NCBI GenBank assembly: GCA_964017155.1
Contig: OZ024856.1
Coordinates: 6,809,813 to 6,873,812, forward strand
DNA from: Oasisia sp. SBJ-2009
Taxonomy: Eukaryota; Annelida; Polychaeta; Sabellida; Siboglinidae
DNA length: 64,000 bases
Direction of reading: 5' to 3'
Within the stretch, counting starts at the first letter, position 1. Every line of letters begins with the position of its first letter. Below, piece by piece: positions 42,914 through 56,418 of this stretch. Below the pieces are notes generated by a model. The model did no database searches and was not told where the DNA came from. It saw only the letters and a list, made by a program, of their open reading frames with translations. Made by a program: the position numbers and the translations under genes.

Positions 42914-43402
42914 AACAACTTTGCATGTGATGCTACAAAACATGCAAAAAAGTATGAGGGTGTGGCAATTGATGTAAAAAGAAAAAACATGAATGTTAGT
43001 CAGTGTGGATTTTGTGTTTCCAGGAACATACCCTTTTTAGGGTGTTCACCAGATGGTCTGATTGACGGTGATGGCATTGTTGAGACTAAATACCCATATA
43101 CTGCTCGTAACACGACAAGAGACCACTGACTGGGCCTCACCTACACAGTTGCTAATGGAACTGTATCTCTATAGAGAGGTCACAACTACTTCTACCAAAT
43201 ACTGGGCACGCTTATGTGTACAGGCAGGAAATGGTGTGACTTTGTAGTGTGCACATTCATTGACTGTGTCATCATCCGCATCCCCCGAGATGATGCATTC
43301 GTCGCAGAAATGAAGGAAACACTTTCAACATTTTTCTGTCAATATTTTAAGGAGGCAGTGCTTGAGAAATTACTGTACAGACGGTCACACACGTTTGCAT
43401 AG
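42914..43402 (+). pseudogene. YqaJ-like domain in type I, copy 2
   Basis: As the copy at 40,314, with NIPFLG instead of NTPFLG and CTFIDC instead of CTFNDC. Same stop and frame break. Confidence 0.72.
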
Positions 43403-44352
43403 AAACTGCAGTAATAACAATGATATTCTTCACTTATATTAAATGAATGATGAATTAATGTAAATGAAACATTGCATGCACAGATAATTGCAAAGTGCAT
43501 TTGTAGCCATCTTTATTCTTTCTTAAGCCACACAGGCTTATAATTATATTGTTTGATTGGCTTATTATGATCTAACAACTACAGAATTACGTACAGTAAT
43601 CATAATTATCGTCTTCTGTTTCTCGCAGGAGTGCTGAGCGATAAGTTTTTTGTCAAGCTGGCAAACAGCCTAGGAGTTGGTTTATTTTAAGGAGGCATTG
43701 CTTGAGAAATTACTATACACACATTTGCACAGACACCGTAGTAATAACTGTCAATTTCAGTTTCCAATGTATGATATTCTTCACTTAAATTAAATGAATG
43801 ATGAATTAATGTGAATGAAACACTGCATGCAGAGACAATTGCCAAATGCATTTGTAGCTATCTTTATTCTTTCTTTGATTGGCTTATTATGATCTAACAA
43901 CTACAGAATTACGTACAGTAATCATAATTATCGTCTTCCGTTTCTCGCAGGAGTGCTGAGCGATAAATTCATTGTCAAGTTGGCAAACAGCACGAGCTTC
44001 ATGAAGAGAATGGAGAGTGACTGGGTACATGATTTGTTGAGTGACAATAGAAGTACTCAACCGGTGGAGAGAACCCTCTCCCCACTGGTCAGACCACAAC
44101 GCTATGTCTCAGGTGTTAATATTGGCGTTAACGTTGTTGGAATTAACAGACGTAGCCGAGATGGTCACCGCCGATAAGTGTGTCTGCTAAGATAAGATGT
44201 GGGACTGTTTGTAGTTGTTTAAAAGTAGGCGACATGTCACGGCATGCGTAAAGAAATGCATTATACGCCTCATTGGCTAAATTTGCCTGACCTCAGTGTG
44301 GTTGAGATTAAATGCCCACATACCACACGTAACATGACAAGAGCCCCACTGA

Positions 44353-44679
44353 CTGGGCATCACCTATTCAGATGCTGATGGAACTCTATCTCTACAGAGA
44401 GATCACAACTACTTCTACCAAATAATGGGCACACTTATGTGTACAGGCAGGAAATGGTGTGACTTTGTAGTCTGGACATTCAATGACTGTGTCACCATCC
44501 GCATCCCCCGAGATGATGCGTTCGTCGCAGAAATTATGGAAATACTTTCAAAACAATTCTGTCAATATTTTAAGGAGGCAGTGCTTGAGAAATTACTGTA
44601 CAGAGTGACACACGTTTGCACAGACACCGCAGGAATAACTGTCAATTTCAGTTTCCAATGTATGATGTTCTTCACTTAA
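44353..44679 (+). pseudogene. YqaJ C-terminal half in type B monomer
   Basis: An open stretch of 108 codons: YSDADGTLSLQRDHNYFYQI, then GTLMCTGRKWCDFVVWTFND and CVTIRIPRDDAFVAE. This is the region of the domain with the conserved histidine, the YxYQ motif and the GRKWCDFVV strand. The preceding VVEIKCPHTTRNMTRAPL with the ExK motif is in another frame, so at least one frameshift breaks the domain. Type B keeps the best reading frame in this half of all array monomers. Confidence 0.7.
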
Positions 44680-46857
44680 ATTAAATGAATGATGAATTAA
44701 TGTGAATGAAACACTGCATGCACAGACAATTGCCAAATGCATTTGTAGCTATCTTTATTCTTTCTTTGATTGGCTTATTATGATCTAACAACTACAGAAT
44801 TACGTACAGTAATCATTATTATCGTCTTCCGTTTCTCACAGGTGTGCCGAGCGATAAGTTTCTCGTCAAACTGACCAACAGCACAAGCTTCATGAAGAGA
44901 ATGGAGAGTGACTGGGTGCATGATTCGTTGAGGGTGACAATAGAACGACTCAACCGGTGGAGAGAACCCTCTCCCCACTGGTCAGACCACAACGCTATGT
45001 CTATGTGTTATATTGTCGTTAACGTTGTTGGACTTAACAGACGTAGCCGAGATGGTCACCAACGGTAAGTGTGTCGGCTAAGATAAGATGTGGGACTGTT
45101 TGTATGTGTTTGAAAGTAAATTGCAATTGATGCAAAAAGAACAAACGTGAATGTTAGTCAGTGTGGAATTTGTGTTTTCAGGGACACACCCTTTTTACGG
45201 TGTTCTCCAGATGGTCTGATTGACAGTGATGGCATTGTTGAGATTAAATGCCCACATACCCCATGTTAGCTGCATGTAACATAACAAGAGCCCACTGACT
45301 GGTCCTCACCTACACAGTTGCTAATGGAACTGTATCTCTATAGAGAGGTCACAACTACTTCTACCAAATACTGGGCACACTTATGTGTACAGGCAGGAAA
45401 TGGTGTGACTTTGTAGTCTGGACATTCAATGATGGTCATCATCCGCATACCCCGAGATGATGCATTCGTCTCAGAAATGATGGGAATACTTTCAACAGGT
45501 TTCTGTCAATATTTTAAGAAGACAGTGCTTCACAAATTAACTGACCTCAGTGTGGTTGAGATTAAATGCCCACATACCACACGTAACATGACAAGAGCCC
45601 CACTGACTGGGCATCACCTATTCAGATGCTGATGGAACTCTATCTCTACAGAGAGATCACAACTACTTCTACCAAATACTGGGCACACTTATGTGTACAG
45701 GCAGGAAATGGTGTGACTTTGTAGTCTGGACATTCAATGATGGTCATCATCCGCATACCCCGAGATGATGCATTCGTCTCAGAAATGATGGGAATACTTT
45801 CAACAGGTTTCTGTCAATATTTTAAGGAGACAGTGCTTCACAAATTACTGTACAGACACGTTTGCATAGGGACTGCAGTAATAACTGTCAATTTAAGTTT
45901 CCCATGTATGATATTCTTCACTTATATTAAGTGAATGATGAATTAATGTGAATGAAACATTGCATGCTCAGACAACTGCAAAATGCATTTATAGCCATCT
46001 TTATTTTTTCTTAAACCACACATGCTTATAATTATATGTTATATTGTTTGATTGGCTTATTATGATCTAACAACTAGAGAATTATGTACAGTAATCATAA
46101 GTATCGTCTTCTGTTTCTCGCAGGAGTGCTGAACGATAAGTTCCTTGTCAAGCTGGCAAACAGCCTAGGAGCTGGTGTATTTTGAGGAGGCAGTGCGTGA
46201 GAAATTACTGTACATAGGATCACACACGTTTGCACAGACACCACAGTAATAACTGTCAATTTCAGTTTCCAATGTATGATATTCTTCACTTATATTCAAT
46301 GAATGATGAATTAATGTGAATGAAACATTGCCTGCTCAGACAATTGACAAATGCATTTGTAGTTATCTTTATTCTTTCTTTGATTGGCTTATTATGATCT
46401 AACAACTACAGAATTACGTACAGTAATCATAATTATCGTCTTCCGTTTCTCGCAGGAGTGCTGAGCGATAAATTCATTGTCAAATTGGCAAACAGCACGA
46501 GCTTCATGAAGAGAATGGAGAGTGACTGGGTACATGATTTGTTGAGTGACAATAGAACGACTCAACCGGTGGAGAGAACCCTCTCCCCACTGGTCAGACC
46601 ACAACGCTATGTCTCAGGTGTTAATATTGGCGTTAACGTTGTTGGAATTAACAGACGTAGCCGAGATGGTCACCGCCGATAAGTGTGTCGGCTAAGATAA
46701 GATGTGGGACTGTTTGTAGTTGTTTAAAAGTAGGCGACATGTCACGGCATGCGTAAAGAAATGCATTATACGCCTCATTGGCTATATTTGCCTGACCTCA
46801 GTGTGGTTGAGATTAAATGCCCACATACCACACGTAACATGACAAGAGCCCCACTGA

Positions 46858-47184
46858 CTGGGCATCACCTATTCAGATGCTGATGGAACTCTATCTCTAC
46901 AGAGAGATCACAACTACTTCTACCAAATAATGGGCACACTTATGTGTACAGGCAGGAAATGGTGTGACTTTGTAGTCTGGACATTCAATGACTGTGTCAC
47001 CATCCGCATCCCCCGAGATGATGCGTTCGTCGCAGAAATTATGGAAATACTTTCAAAACAATTCTGTCAATATTTTAAGGAGGCAGTGCTTGAGAAATTA
47101 CTGTACAGAGTGACACACGTTTGCACAGACACCGCAGGAATAACTGTCAATTTCAGTTTCCAATGTATGATATTCTTCACTTAA
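46858..47184 (+). pseudogene. YqaJ C-terminal half, type B
   Basis: Differs from the 44,353 copy only near the end (MIFFT instead of MMFFT). Confidence 0.68.
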
Positions 47185-47459
47185 ATTAAATGAATGATGA
47201 ATTAATGTGAATGAAACACTGCATGCACAGACAATTGCCAAATGCATTTGTAGCTATCTTTATTCTTTCTTTGATTGGCTTATTATGATCTAACAACTAC
47301 AGAATTACGTACAGTAATCATAATTATCATCTTCCATTTCTCGCAGGTGTGCTGAGCGATAAGTTTCTGGTGAAGTTGGCAAACAGCACAAGCTTTATTA
47401 AAAGAATGGAGAGTGACTGGGTACATGATTCTTTGAGGGTGACAATAGAACTACTCAAC

Positions 47460-47857
47460 TTCCATTCGGACAATGGTCACGAACTCGTAAATCAGATATT
47501 GAAGTGACATTTGAGAAGTGGGCTGGTGACACCATTTTTGTGAATGGGCAACAGTCACAGGGACTCACTGACCGAGGCAACAGACTGATGGAGGAGAAGT
47601 TTAGGAAGATACAAGAGAAGCACAACCCTAGCAGTCAGTTACTTTCCCATGGGCAAGTTCTTTGTCACAGATCATGTATGTTCTCAACACAAAGGTGTCA
47701 GAAACAACTAAGCAACTTGTTTACTGTATATGGTGTTGTTAACAGCCACAATTATTTAGAGCAGTTGCCAGCAGATCTGTTCTCGGAAAGTCTGCAGGTC
47801 ACTTCCATCATGGAACAACAGTGTCAGGCAGTCGAAGAAGACACAAGGCCAAAGTGA
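47460..47857 (+). pseudogene. Integrase core fragment, copy 3
   Basis: Same sequence as copy 2 over the whole translated span. Confidence 0.65.
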
Positions 47858-47973
47858 CAACACATTCTTAGGAGACGAGCGCCTTTTGAGGCTTCAGTCA
47901 TCCAATTGCGGATGGATTTGTAAGTCGACTGACCGAGCAGACAAGAAAAAAGGCCAGATGATTCACAGCACAA

Positions 47974-48462
47974 AACAACTTTGCATGTGATGCTACAAAA
48001 CATGCAAAAAAGTATGAGGGTGTGGCAATTGATGTAAAAAGAAAAAACATGAATGTTAGTCAGTGTGGATTTTGTGTTTCCAGGAACACACCCTTTTTAG
48101 GGTGTTCACCAGATGGTCTGATTGACGGTGATGGCATTGTTGAGACTAAATACCCATATACTGCTCGTAACACGACAAGAGACCACTGACTGGGCCTCAC
48201 CTACACAGTTGCTAATGGAACTGTATCTCTATAGAGAGGTCACAACTACTTCTACCAAATACTGGGCACGCTTATGTGTACAGGCAGGAAATGGTGTGAC
48301 TTTGTAGTGTGCACATTCAATGACTGTGTCATCATCCGCATCCCCCGAGATGATGCATTCGTCGCAGAAATGAAGGAAACACTTTCAACATTTTTCTGTC
48401 AATATTTTAAGGAGGCAGTGCTTGAGAAATTACTGTACAGACGGTCACACACGTTTGCATAG
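47974..48462 (+). pseudogene. YqaJ-like domain in type I, copy 3
   Basis: As the first copy (NTPFLG, CTFNDC), with the same TGA after TTRDH. Confidence 0.72.
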
Positions 48463-49412
48463 AAACTGCAGTAATAACAATGATATTCTTCACTTATATT
48501 AAATGAATGATGAATTAATGTAAATGAAACATTGCATGCACAGATAATTGCAAAGTGCATTTGTAGCCATCTTTATTCTTTCTTAAGCCACACAGGCTTA
48601 TAATTATATTGTTTGATTGGCTTATTATGATCTAACAACTACAGAATTACGTACAGTAATCATAATTATCGTCTTCTGTTTCTCGCAGGAGTGCTGAGCG
48701 ATAAGTTTTTTGTCAAGCTGGCAAACAGCCTAGGAGTTGGTTTATTTTAAGGAGGCATTGCTTGAGAAATTACTATACACACATTTGCACAGACACCGTA
48801 GTAATAACTGTCAATTTCAGTTTCCAATGTATGATATTCTTCACTTAAATTAAATGAATGATGAATTAATGTGAATGAAACACTGCATGCAGAGACAATT
48901 GCCAAATGCATTTGTAGCTATCTTTATTCTTTCTTTGATTGGCTTATTATGATCTAACAACTACAGAATTACGTACAGTAATCATAATTATCGTCTTCCG
49001 TTTCTCGCAGGAGTGCTGAGCGATAAATTCATTGTCAAGTTGGCAAACAGCACGAGCTTCATGAAGAGAATGGAGAGTGACTGGGTACATGATTTGTTGA
49101 GTGACAATAGAAGTACTCAACCGGTGGAGAGAACCCTCTCCCCACTGGTCAGACCACAACGCTATGTCTCAGGTGTTAATATTGGCGTTAACGTTGTTGG
49201 AATTAACAGACGTAGCCGAGATGGTCACCGCCGATAAGTGTGTCTGCTAAGATAAGATGTGGGACTGTTTGTAGTTGTTTAAAAGTAGGCGACATGTCAC
49301 GGCATGCGTAAAGAAATGCATTATACGCCTCATTGGCTAAATTTGCCTGACCTCAGTGTGGTTGAGATTAAATGCCCACATACCACACGTAACATGACAA
49401 GAGCCCCACTGA

Positions 49413-49739
49413 CTGGGCATCACCTATTCAGATGCTGATGGAACTCTATCTCTACAGAGAGATCACAACTACTTCTACCAAATAATGGGCACACTTATGT
49501 GTACAGGCAGGAAATGGTGTGACTTTGTAGTCTGGACATTCAATGACTGTGTCACCATCCGCATCCCCCGAGATGATGCGTTCGTCGCAGAAATTATGGA
49601 AATACTTTCAAAAAAATTCTGTCAATATTTTAAGGAGGCAGTGCTTGAGAAATTACTGTACAGAGTGACACACGTTTGCACAGACACCGCAGGAATAACT
49701 GTCAATTTCAGTTTCCAATGTATGATGTTCTTCACTTAA
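49413..49739 (+). pseudogene. YqaJ C-terminal half, type B
   Basis: Variant SKKFCQYF instead of SKQFCQYF; ends MMFFT. Confidence 0.68.
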
Positions 49740-51609
49740 ATTAAATGAATGATGAATTAATGTGAATGAAACACTGCATGCACAGACAATTGCCAAATGC
49801 ATTTGTAGCTATCTTTATTCTTTCTTTGATTGGCTTATTATGATCTAACAACTACAGAATTACGTACAGTAATCATTATTATCGTCTTCCGTTTCTCACA
49901 GGTGTGCCGAGCGATAAGTTTCTCGTCAAACTGACCAACAGCACAAGCTTCATGAAGAGAATGGAGAGTGACTGGGTGCATGATTCGTTGAGGGTGACAA
50001 TAGAACGACTCAACCGGTGGAGAGAACCCTCTCCCCACTGGTCAGACCACAACGCTATGTCTATGTGTTATATTGTCGTTAACGTTGTTGGACTTAACAG
50101 ACGTAGCCGAGATGGTCACCAACGGTAAGTGTGTCGGCTAAGATAAGATGTGGGACTGTTTGTATGTGTTTGAAAGTAAATTGCAATTGATGCAAAAAGA
50201 ACAAACGTGAATGTTAGTCAGTGTGGAATTTGTGTTTTCAGGGACACACCCTTTTTACGGTGTTCTCCAGATGGTCTGATTGACAGTGATGGCATTGTTG
50301 AGATTAAATGCCCACATACCCCATGTTAGCTGCATGTAACATAACAAGAGCCCACTGACTGGTCCTCACCTACACAGTTGCTAATGGAACTGTATCTCTA
50401 TAGAGAGGTCACAACTACTTCTACCAAATACTGGGCACACTTATGTGTACAGGCAGGAAATGGTGTGACTTTGTAGTCTGGACATTCAATGATGGTCATC
50501 ATCCGCATACCCCGAGATGATGCATTCGTCTCAGAAATGATGGGAATACTTTCAACAGGTTTCTGTCAATATTTTAAGGAGACAGTGCTTCACAAATTAC
50601 TGTACAGACACGTTTGCATAGGGACTGCAGTAATAACTGTCAATTTAAGTTTCCCATGTATGATATTCTTCACTTATATTAAGTGAATGATGAATTAATG
50701 TGAATGAAACATTGCATGCTCAGACAACTGCAAAATGCATTTATAGCCATCTTTATTTTTTCTTAAACCACACATGCTTATAATTATATGTTATATTGTT
50801 TGATTGGCTTATTATGATCTAACAACTAGAGAATTATGTACAGTAATCATAAGTATCGTCTTCTGTTTCTCGCAGGAGTGCTGAACGATAAGTTCCTTGT
50901 CAAGCTGGCAAACAGCCTAGGAGCTGGTGTATTTTGAGGAGGCAGTGCGTGAGAAATTACTGTACATAGGATCACACACGTTTGCACAGACACCACAGTA
51001 ATAACTGTCAATTTCAGTTTCCAATGTATGATATTCTTCACTTATATTCAATGAATGATGAATTAATGTGAATGAAACATTGCCTGCTCAGACAATTGAC
51101 AAATGCATTTGTAGTTATCTTTATTCTTTCTTTGATTGGCTTATTATGATCTAACAACTACAGAATTACGCACAGTAATCATAATTATCGTCTTCCGTTT
51201 CTCGCAGGAGTGCTGAGCGATAAATTCATTGTCAAATTGGCAAACAGCACGAGCTTCATGAAGAGAATGGAGAGTGACTGGGTACATGATTTGTTGAGTG
51301 ACAATAGAACGACTCAACCGGTGGAGAGAACCCTCTCCCCACTGGTCAGACCACAACGCTATGTCTCAGGTGTTAATATTGGCGTTAACGTTGTTGGAAT
51401 TAACAGACGTAGCCGAGATGGTCACCGCCGATAAGTGTGTCTGCTAAGATAAGATGTGGGACTGTTTGTAGTTGTTTAAAAGTAGGCGACATGTCACGGC
51501 ATGCGTAAAGAAATGCATTATACGCCTCATTGGCTAAATTTGCCTGACCTCAGTGTGGTTGAGATTAAATGCCCACATACCACACGTAACATGACAAGAG
51601 CCCCACTGA

Positions 51610-51936
51610 CTGGGCATCACCTATTCAGATGCTGATGGAACTCTATCTCTACAGAGAGATCACAACTACTTCTACCAAATAATGGGCACACTTATGTGTA
51701 CAGGCAGGAAATGGTGTGACTTTGTAGTCTGGACATTCAATGACTGTGTCACCATCCGCATCCCCCGAGATGATGCGTTCGTCGCAGAAATTATGGAAAT
51801 ACTTTCAAAACAATTCTGTCAATATTTTAAGGAGGCAGTGCTTGAGAAATTACTGTACAGAGTGACACACGTTTGCACAGACACCGCAGGAATAACTGTC
51901 AATTTCAGTTTCCAATGTATGATATTCTTCACTTAA
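51610..51936 (+). pseudogene. YqaJ C-terminal half, type B
   Basis: Protein identical to the 46,858 copy. Confidence 0.68.
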
Positions 51937-52024
51937 ATTAAATGAATGATGAATTAATGTGAATGAAACACTGCATGCACAGACAATTGCCAAATGCATT
52001 TGTAGCTATCTTTATTCTTTCTTT

Positions 52025-54221
52025 GATTGGCTTATTATGATCTAACAACTACAGAATTACGTACAGTAATCATTATTATCGTCTTCCGTTTCTCACAGGT
52101 GTGCCGAGCGATAACTTTCTCGTCAAACTGACCAACAGCACAAGCTTCATGAAGAGAATGGAGAGTGACTGGGTGCATGATTCGTTGAGGGTGACAATAG
52201 AACGACTCAACCGGTTGAGAGAACCCTCTCCCCACTGGTCGGACCACAACGCTATGTCTATGTCTTATATTGTCGTTAACGTTGTTGGAATTAACAGACG
52301 TAGCCGAGATGGTCACCACCGGTAAGTGTGTCGGCTAAGATAAGATGTGGGACTGTTTGTAGGTGTTTGAAAGTAAATTGCAATTAATGCAAAAAGAACA
52401 AACGTGAATGTTAGTCAGTGTGGAATTTGTGTTTTCAGGGACACACCCTTTTTACGGTGTTCTCCAGATGGTCTGATTGACAGTGATGGCATTGTTGAGA
52501 TTAAATGCCCACATACCCCATGTTAGCTGCATGTAACATAACAAGAGCCCACTGACTGGTCCTCACCTACACAGTTGCTAATGGAACTGTATCTCTATAG
52601 AGGGGTCACAACTACTTCTACCAAATACTGGGCACACTTATGTGTACAGGCAGGAAATGGTGTGACTTTGTAGTCTGGACATTCAATGATGGTCATCATC
52701 CGCATCCCCCGAGATGATGCATTCGTCTCAGAAATGATGGGAATACTTTCAACAGGTTTCTGTCAATATTTTAAGGAGACAGTGCTTGACAAATTACTGT
52801 ACAGACACGTTTGCATAGGGACTGCAGTAATAACTGTCAATTTAAGTTTCCCATGTATGATATTCTTCACTTATATTAAGTGAATGATGAATTAATGTGA
52901 ATGAAACATTGCATGCTCAGACAACTGCAAAATGCATTTATAGCCATCTTTATTCTTTCTTAAACCACACATGCTTATAATTATATGTTATATTGTTTGA
53001 TTGGCTTATTATGATCTAACAACTAGAGAATTATGTACAGTAATCATAAGTATCGTCTTCTGTTTCTCGCAGGAGTGCTGAACGATAAGTTCCTTGTCAA
53101 GCTGGCAAACAGCCTAGGAGCTGGTGTATTTTGAGGAGGCAGTGCGTGAGAAATTACTGTACATAGGATCACACACGTTTGCACAGACACCACAGTAATA
53201 ACTGTCAATTTCAGTTTCCAATGTATGATATTCTTCACTTATATTCAATGAATGATGAATTAATGTGAATGAAACACTGCATGCACAGACAATTGCCAAA
53301 TGCATTTGTAGCTATCTTTATTCTTTCTTTGACTGGCTTATTATGATCTAACAACTACAGAATTACGTACAGTAATCATAATTATCGTCTTCCGTTTCTC
53401 GCAGGAGTGCTGAGCGATAAATTCATTGTCAAGTTGGCAAACAGCACGAGCTTCATGAAGAGAATGGAGAGTGACTGGGTACATGATTTGTTGAGTGACA
53501 ATAGAAGTACTCAACCGGTGGAGAGAACCCTCTCCCCACTGGTCAGACCACAACGCTATGTCTCAGGTGTTAATATTGGCGTTAACGTTGTTGGAATTAA
53601 CAGACGTAGCCGAGATGGTCACCGCCGATAAGTGTGTCGGCTAAGATAAGATGTGGGACTGTTTGTAGTTGTTTAAAAGTAGGCGACATGTCACGGCATG
53701 CGTAAAGAAATGCATTATACGCCTCATTGGCTAAATTTGCCTGACCTCAGTGTGGTTGAGATTAAATGCCCACATACCACACGTAACATGACAAGAGCCC
53801 CACTGACTGGGCATCACCTATTCAGATGCTGATGGAACTCTATCTCTACAGAGAGATCACAACTACTTCTACCAAATAATGGGCACACTTATGTGTACAG
53901 GCAGGAAATGGTGTGACTTTGTAGTCTGGACATTCAATGACTGTGTCACCATCCGCATCCCCCGAGATGATGCGTTCGTCGCAGAAATTATGGAAATACT
54001 TTCAAAACAATTCTGTCAATATTTTAAGGAGGCAGTGCTTGAGAAATTACAGTACAGAGTCACACACGTTTGCACAGACACCGCAGGAATAACTGTCAAT
54101 TTCAGTTTCCAATGTATGATATTCTTCACTTAAATTAAATGAATGATGAATTAATGTGAATGAAACACTGCATGCAGAGACAATTGCCAAATGCATTTGT
54201 AGCTATCTTTATTCTTTCTTT
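52025..54221 (+). repeat. C-A-B higher-order repeat, copy 1 (2,197 bp)
   Basis: C 52,025 (974 bp), A 52,999 (332 bp), B 53,331 (891 bp). The C monomer has a splice-bounded open segment 52,099-52,321 (TTTCTCACAG ... CACCACCG/GTAAGT, frame VPSDNFLVKLTNSTSFMKRM), then RDTPFLRCSPDGLIDSDGIV with EIKCP, then a stop, a TAG before HNYFYQ, and a two-base loss at TFND that shifts the final YqaJ frame. The A monomer is a deletion derivative joining LNDKFLVKLANSLGAGVF to the common tail. Confidence 0.93.
53807..54133 (+). pseudogene. YqaJ C-terminal half, type B
   Basis: Carries EKLQYR instead of EKLLYR, a marker shared with the copies at 56,004 and 60,398. Confidence 0.68.
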
Positions 54222-56418
54222 GATTGGCTTATTATGATCTAACAACTACAGAATTACGTACAGTAATCATTATTATCGTCTTCCGTTTCTCACAGGTGTG
54301 CCGAGCGATAACTTTCTCGTCAAACTGACCAACAGCACAAGCTTCATGAAGAGAATGGAGAGTGACTGGGTGCATGATTCGTTGAGGGTGACAATAGAAC
54401 GACTCAACCGGTTGAGAGAACCCTCTCCCCACTGGTCGGACCACAACGCTATGTCTATGTCTTATATTGTCGTTAACGTTGTTGGAATTAACAGACGTAG
54501 CCGAGATGGTCACCACCGGTAAGTGTGTCGGCTAAGATAAGATGTGGGACTGTTTGTAGGTGTTTGAAAGTAAATTGCAATTAATGCAAAAAGAACAAAC
54601 GTGAATGTTAGTCAGTGTGGAATTTGTGTTTTCAGGGACACACCCTTTTTACGGTGTTCTCCAGATGGTCTGATTGACAGTGATGGCATTGTTGAGATTA
54701 AATGCCCACATACCCCATGTTAGCTGCATGTAACATAACAAGAGCCCACTGACTGGTCCTCACCTACACAGTTGCTAATGGAACTGTATCTCTATAGAGG
54801 GGTCACAACTACTTCTACCAAATACTGGGCACACTTATGTGTACAGGCAGGAAATGGTGTGACTTTGTAGTCTGGACATTCAATGATGGTCATCATCCGC
54901 ATCCCCCGAGATGATGCATTCGTCTCAGAAATGATGGGAATACTTTCAACAGGTTTCTGTCAATATTTTAAGGAGACAGTGCTTGACAAATTACTGTACA
55001 GACACGTTTGCATAGGGACTGCAGTAATAACTGTCAATTTAAGTTTCCCATGTATGATATTCTTCACTTATATTAAGTGAATGATGAATTAATGTGAATG
55101 AAACATTGCATGCTCAGACAACTGCAAAATGCATTTATAGCCATCTTTATTCTTTCTTAAACCACACATGCTTATAATTATATGTTATATTGTTTGATTG
55201 GCTTATTATGATCTAACAACTAGAGAATTATGTACAGTAATCATAAGTATCGTCTTCTGTTTCTCGCAGGAGTGCTGAACGATAAGTTCCTTGTCAAGCT
55301 GGCAAACAGCCTAGGAGCTGGTGTATTTTGAGGAGGCAGTGCGTGAGAAATTACTGTACATAGGATCACACACGTTTGCACAGACACCACAGTAATAACT
55401 GTCAATTTCAGTTTCCAATGTATGATATTCTTCACTTATATTCAATGAATGATGAATTAATGTGAATGAAACACTGCATGCACAGACAATTGCCAAATGC
55501 ATTTGTAGCTATCTTTATTCTTTCTTTGACTGGCTTATTATGATCTAACAACTACAGAATTACGTACAGTAATCATAATTATCGTCTTCCGTTTCTCGCA
55601 GGAGTGCTGAGCGATAAATTCATTGTCAAGTTGGCAAACAGCACGAGCTTCATGAAGAGAATGGAGAGTGACTGGGTACATGATTTGTTGAGTGACAATA
55701 GAAGTACTCAACCGGTGGAGAGAACCCTCTCCCCACTGGTCAGACCACAACGCTATGTCTCAGGTGTTAATATTGGCGTTAACGTTGTTGGAATTAACAG
55801 ACGTAGCCGAGATGGTCACCGCCGATAAGTGTGTCGGCTAAGATAAGATGTGGGACTGTTTGTAGTTGTTTAAAAGTAGGCGACATGTCACGGCATGCGT
55901 AAAGAAATGCATTATACGCCTCATTGGCTAAATTTGCCTGACCTCAGTGTGGTTGAGATTAAATGCCCACATACCACACGTAACATGACAAGAGCCCCAC
56001 TGACTGGGCATCACCTATTCAGATGCTGATGGAACTCTATCTCTACAGAGAGATCACAACTACTTCTACCAAATAATGGGCACACTTATGTGTACAGGCA
56101 GGAAATGGTGTGACTTTGTAGTCTGGACATTCAATGACTGTGTCACCATCCGCATCCCCCGAGATGATGCGTTCGTCGCAGAAATTATGGAAATACTTTC
56201 AAAACAATTCTGTCAATATTTTAAGGAGGCAGTGCTTGAGAAATTACAGTACAGAGTCACACACGTTTGCACAGACACCGCAGGAATAACTGTCAATTTC
56301 AGTTTCCAATGTATGATATTCTTCACTTAAATTAAATGAATGATGAATTAATGTGAATGAAACACTGCATGCAGAGACAATTGCCAAATGCATTTGTAGC
56401 TATCTTTATTCTTTCTTT
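54222..56418 (+). repeat. C-A-B higher-order repeat, copy 2 (2,197 bp)
   Basis: C 54,222, A 55,196, B 55,528. All translated segments equal those of copy 1. The CACAGACAATTG/AGAGACAATTG variant at monomer ends travels with the B type. Confidence 0.93.
56004..56330 (+). pseudogene. YqaJ C-terminal half, type B
   Basis: Identical translation to the 53,807 copy. Confidence 0.68.

Larger units (their letters stand above)
42213..47272 (+). repeat. Higher-order repeat copy 1 (I-A'-B-C-A-B, 5,060 bp)
   Basis: Monomer starts: I 42,213; A' 43,555; B 43,877; C 44,768; A 46,050; B 46,382. The C monomer carries an internal 308-bp tandem duplication of its YqaJ end (45,429 and 45,737); without it the copy would be 4,752 bp like copy 2. 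Confidence 0.92.
47273..52024 (+). repeat. Higher-order repeat copy 2 (I-A'-B-C-A-B, 4,752 bp)
   Basis: Monomer starts: I 47,273; A' 48,615; B 48,937; C 49,828; A 50,802; B 51,134. Matching points lie 5,060 bp from copy 1 before the 308-bp duplication and 4,752 bp after it. Confidence 0.93.

Noticed and set aside
53114..53305. Repeated minus-strand frames in each YqaJ monomer (MHLAIVCACSVSF, MWSDQWGEGSLHRL, MKNIIHWKLKLT)
   Set aside because: Antisense shadows of the monomer leader, exon-like part and tail; repeated only because the monomer is repeated.
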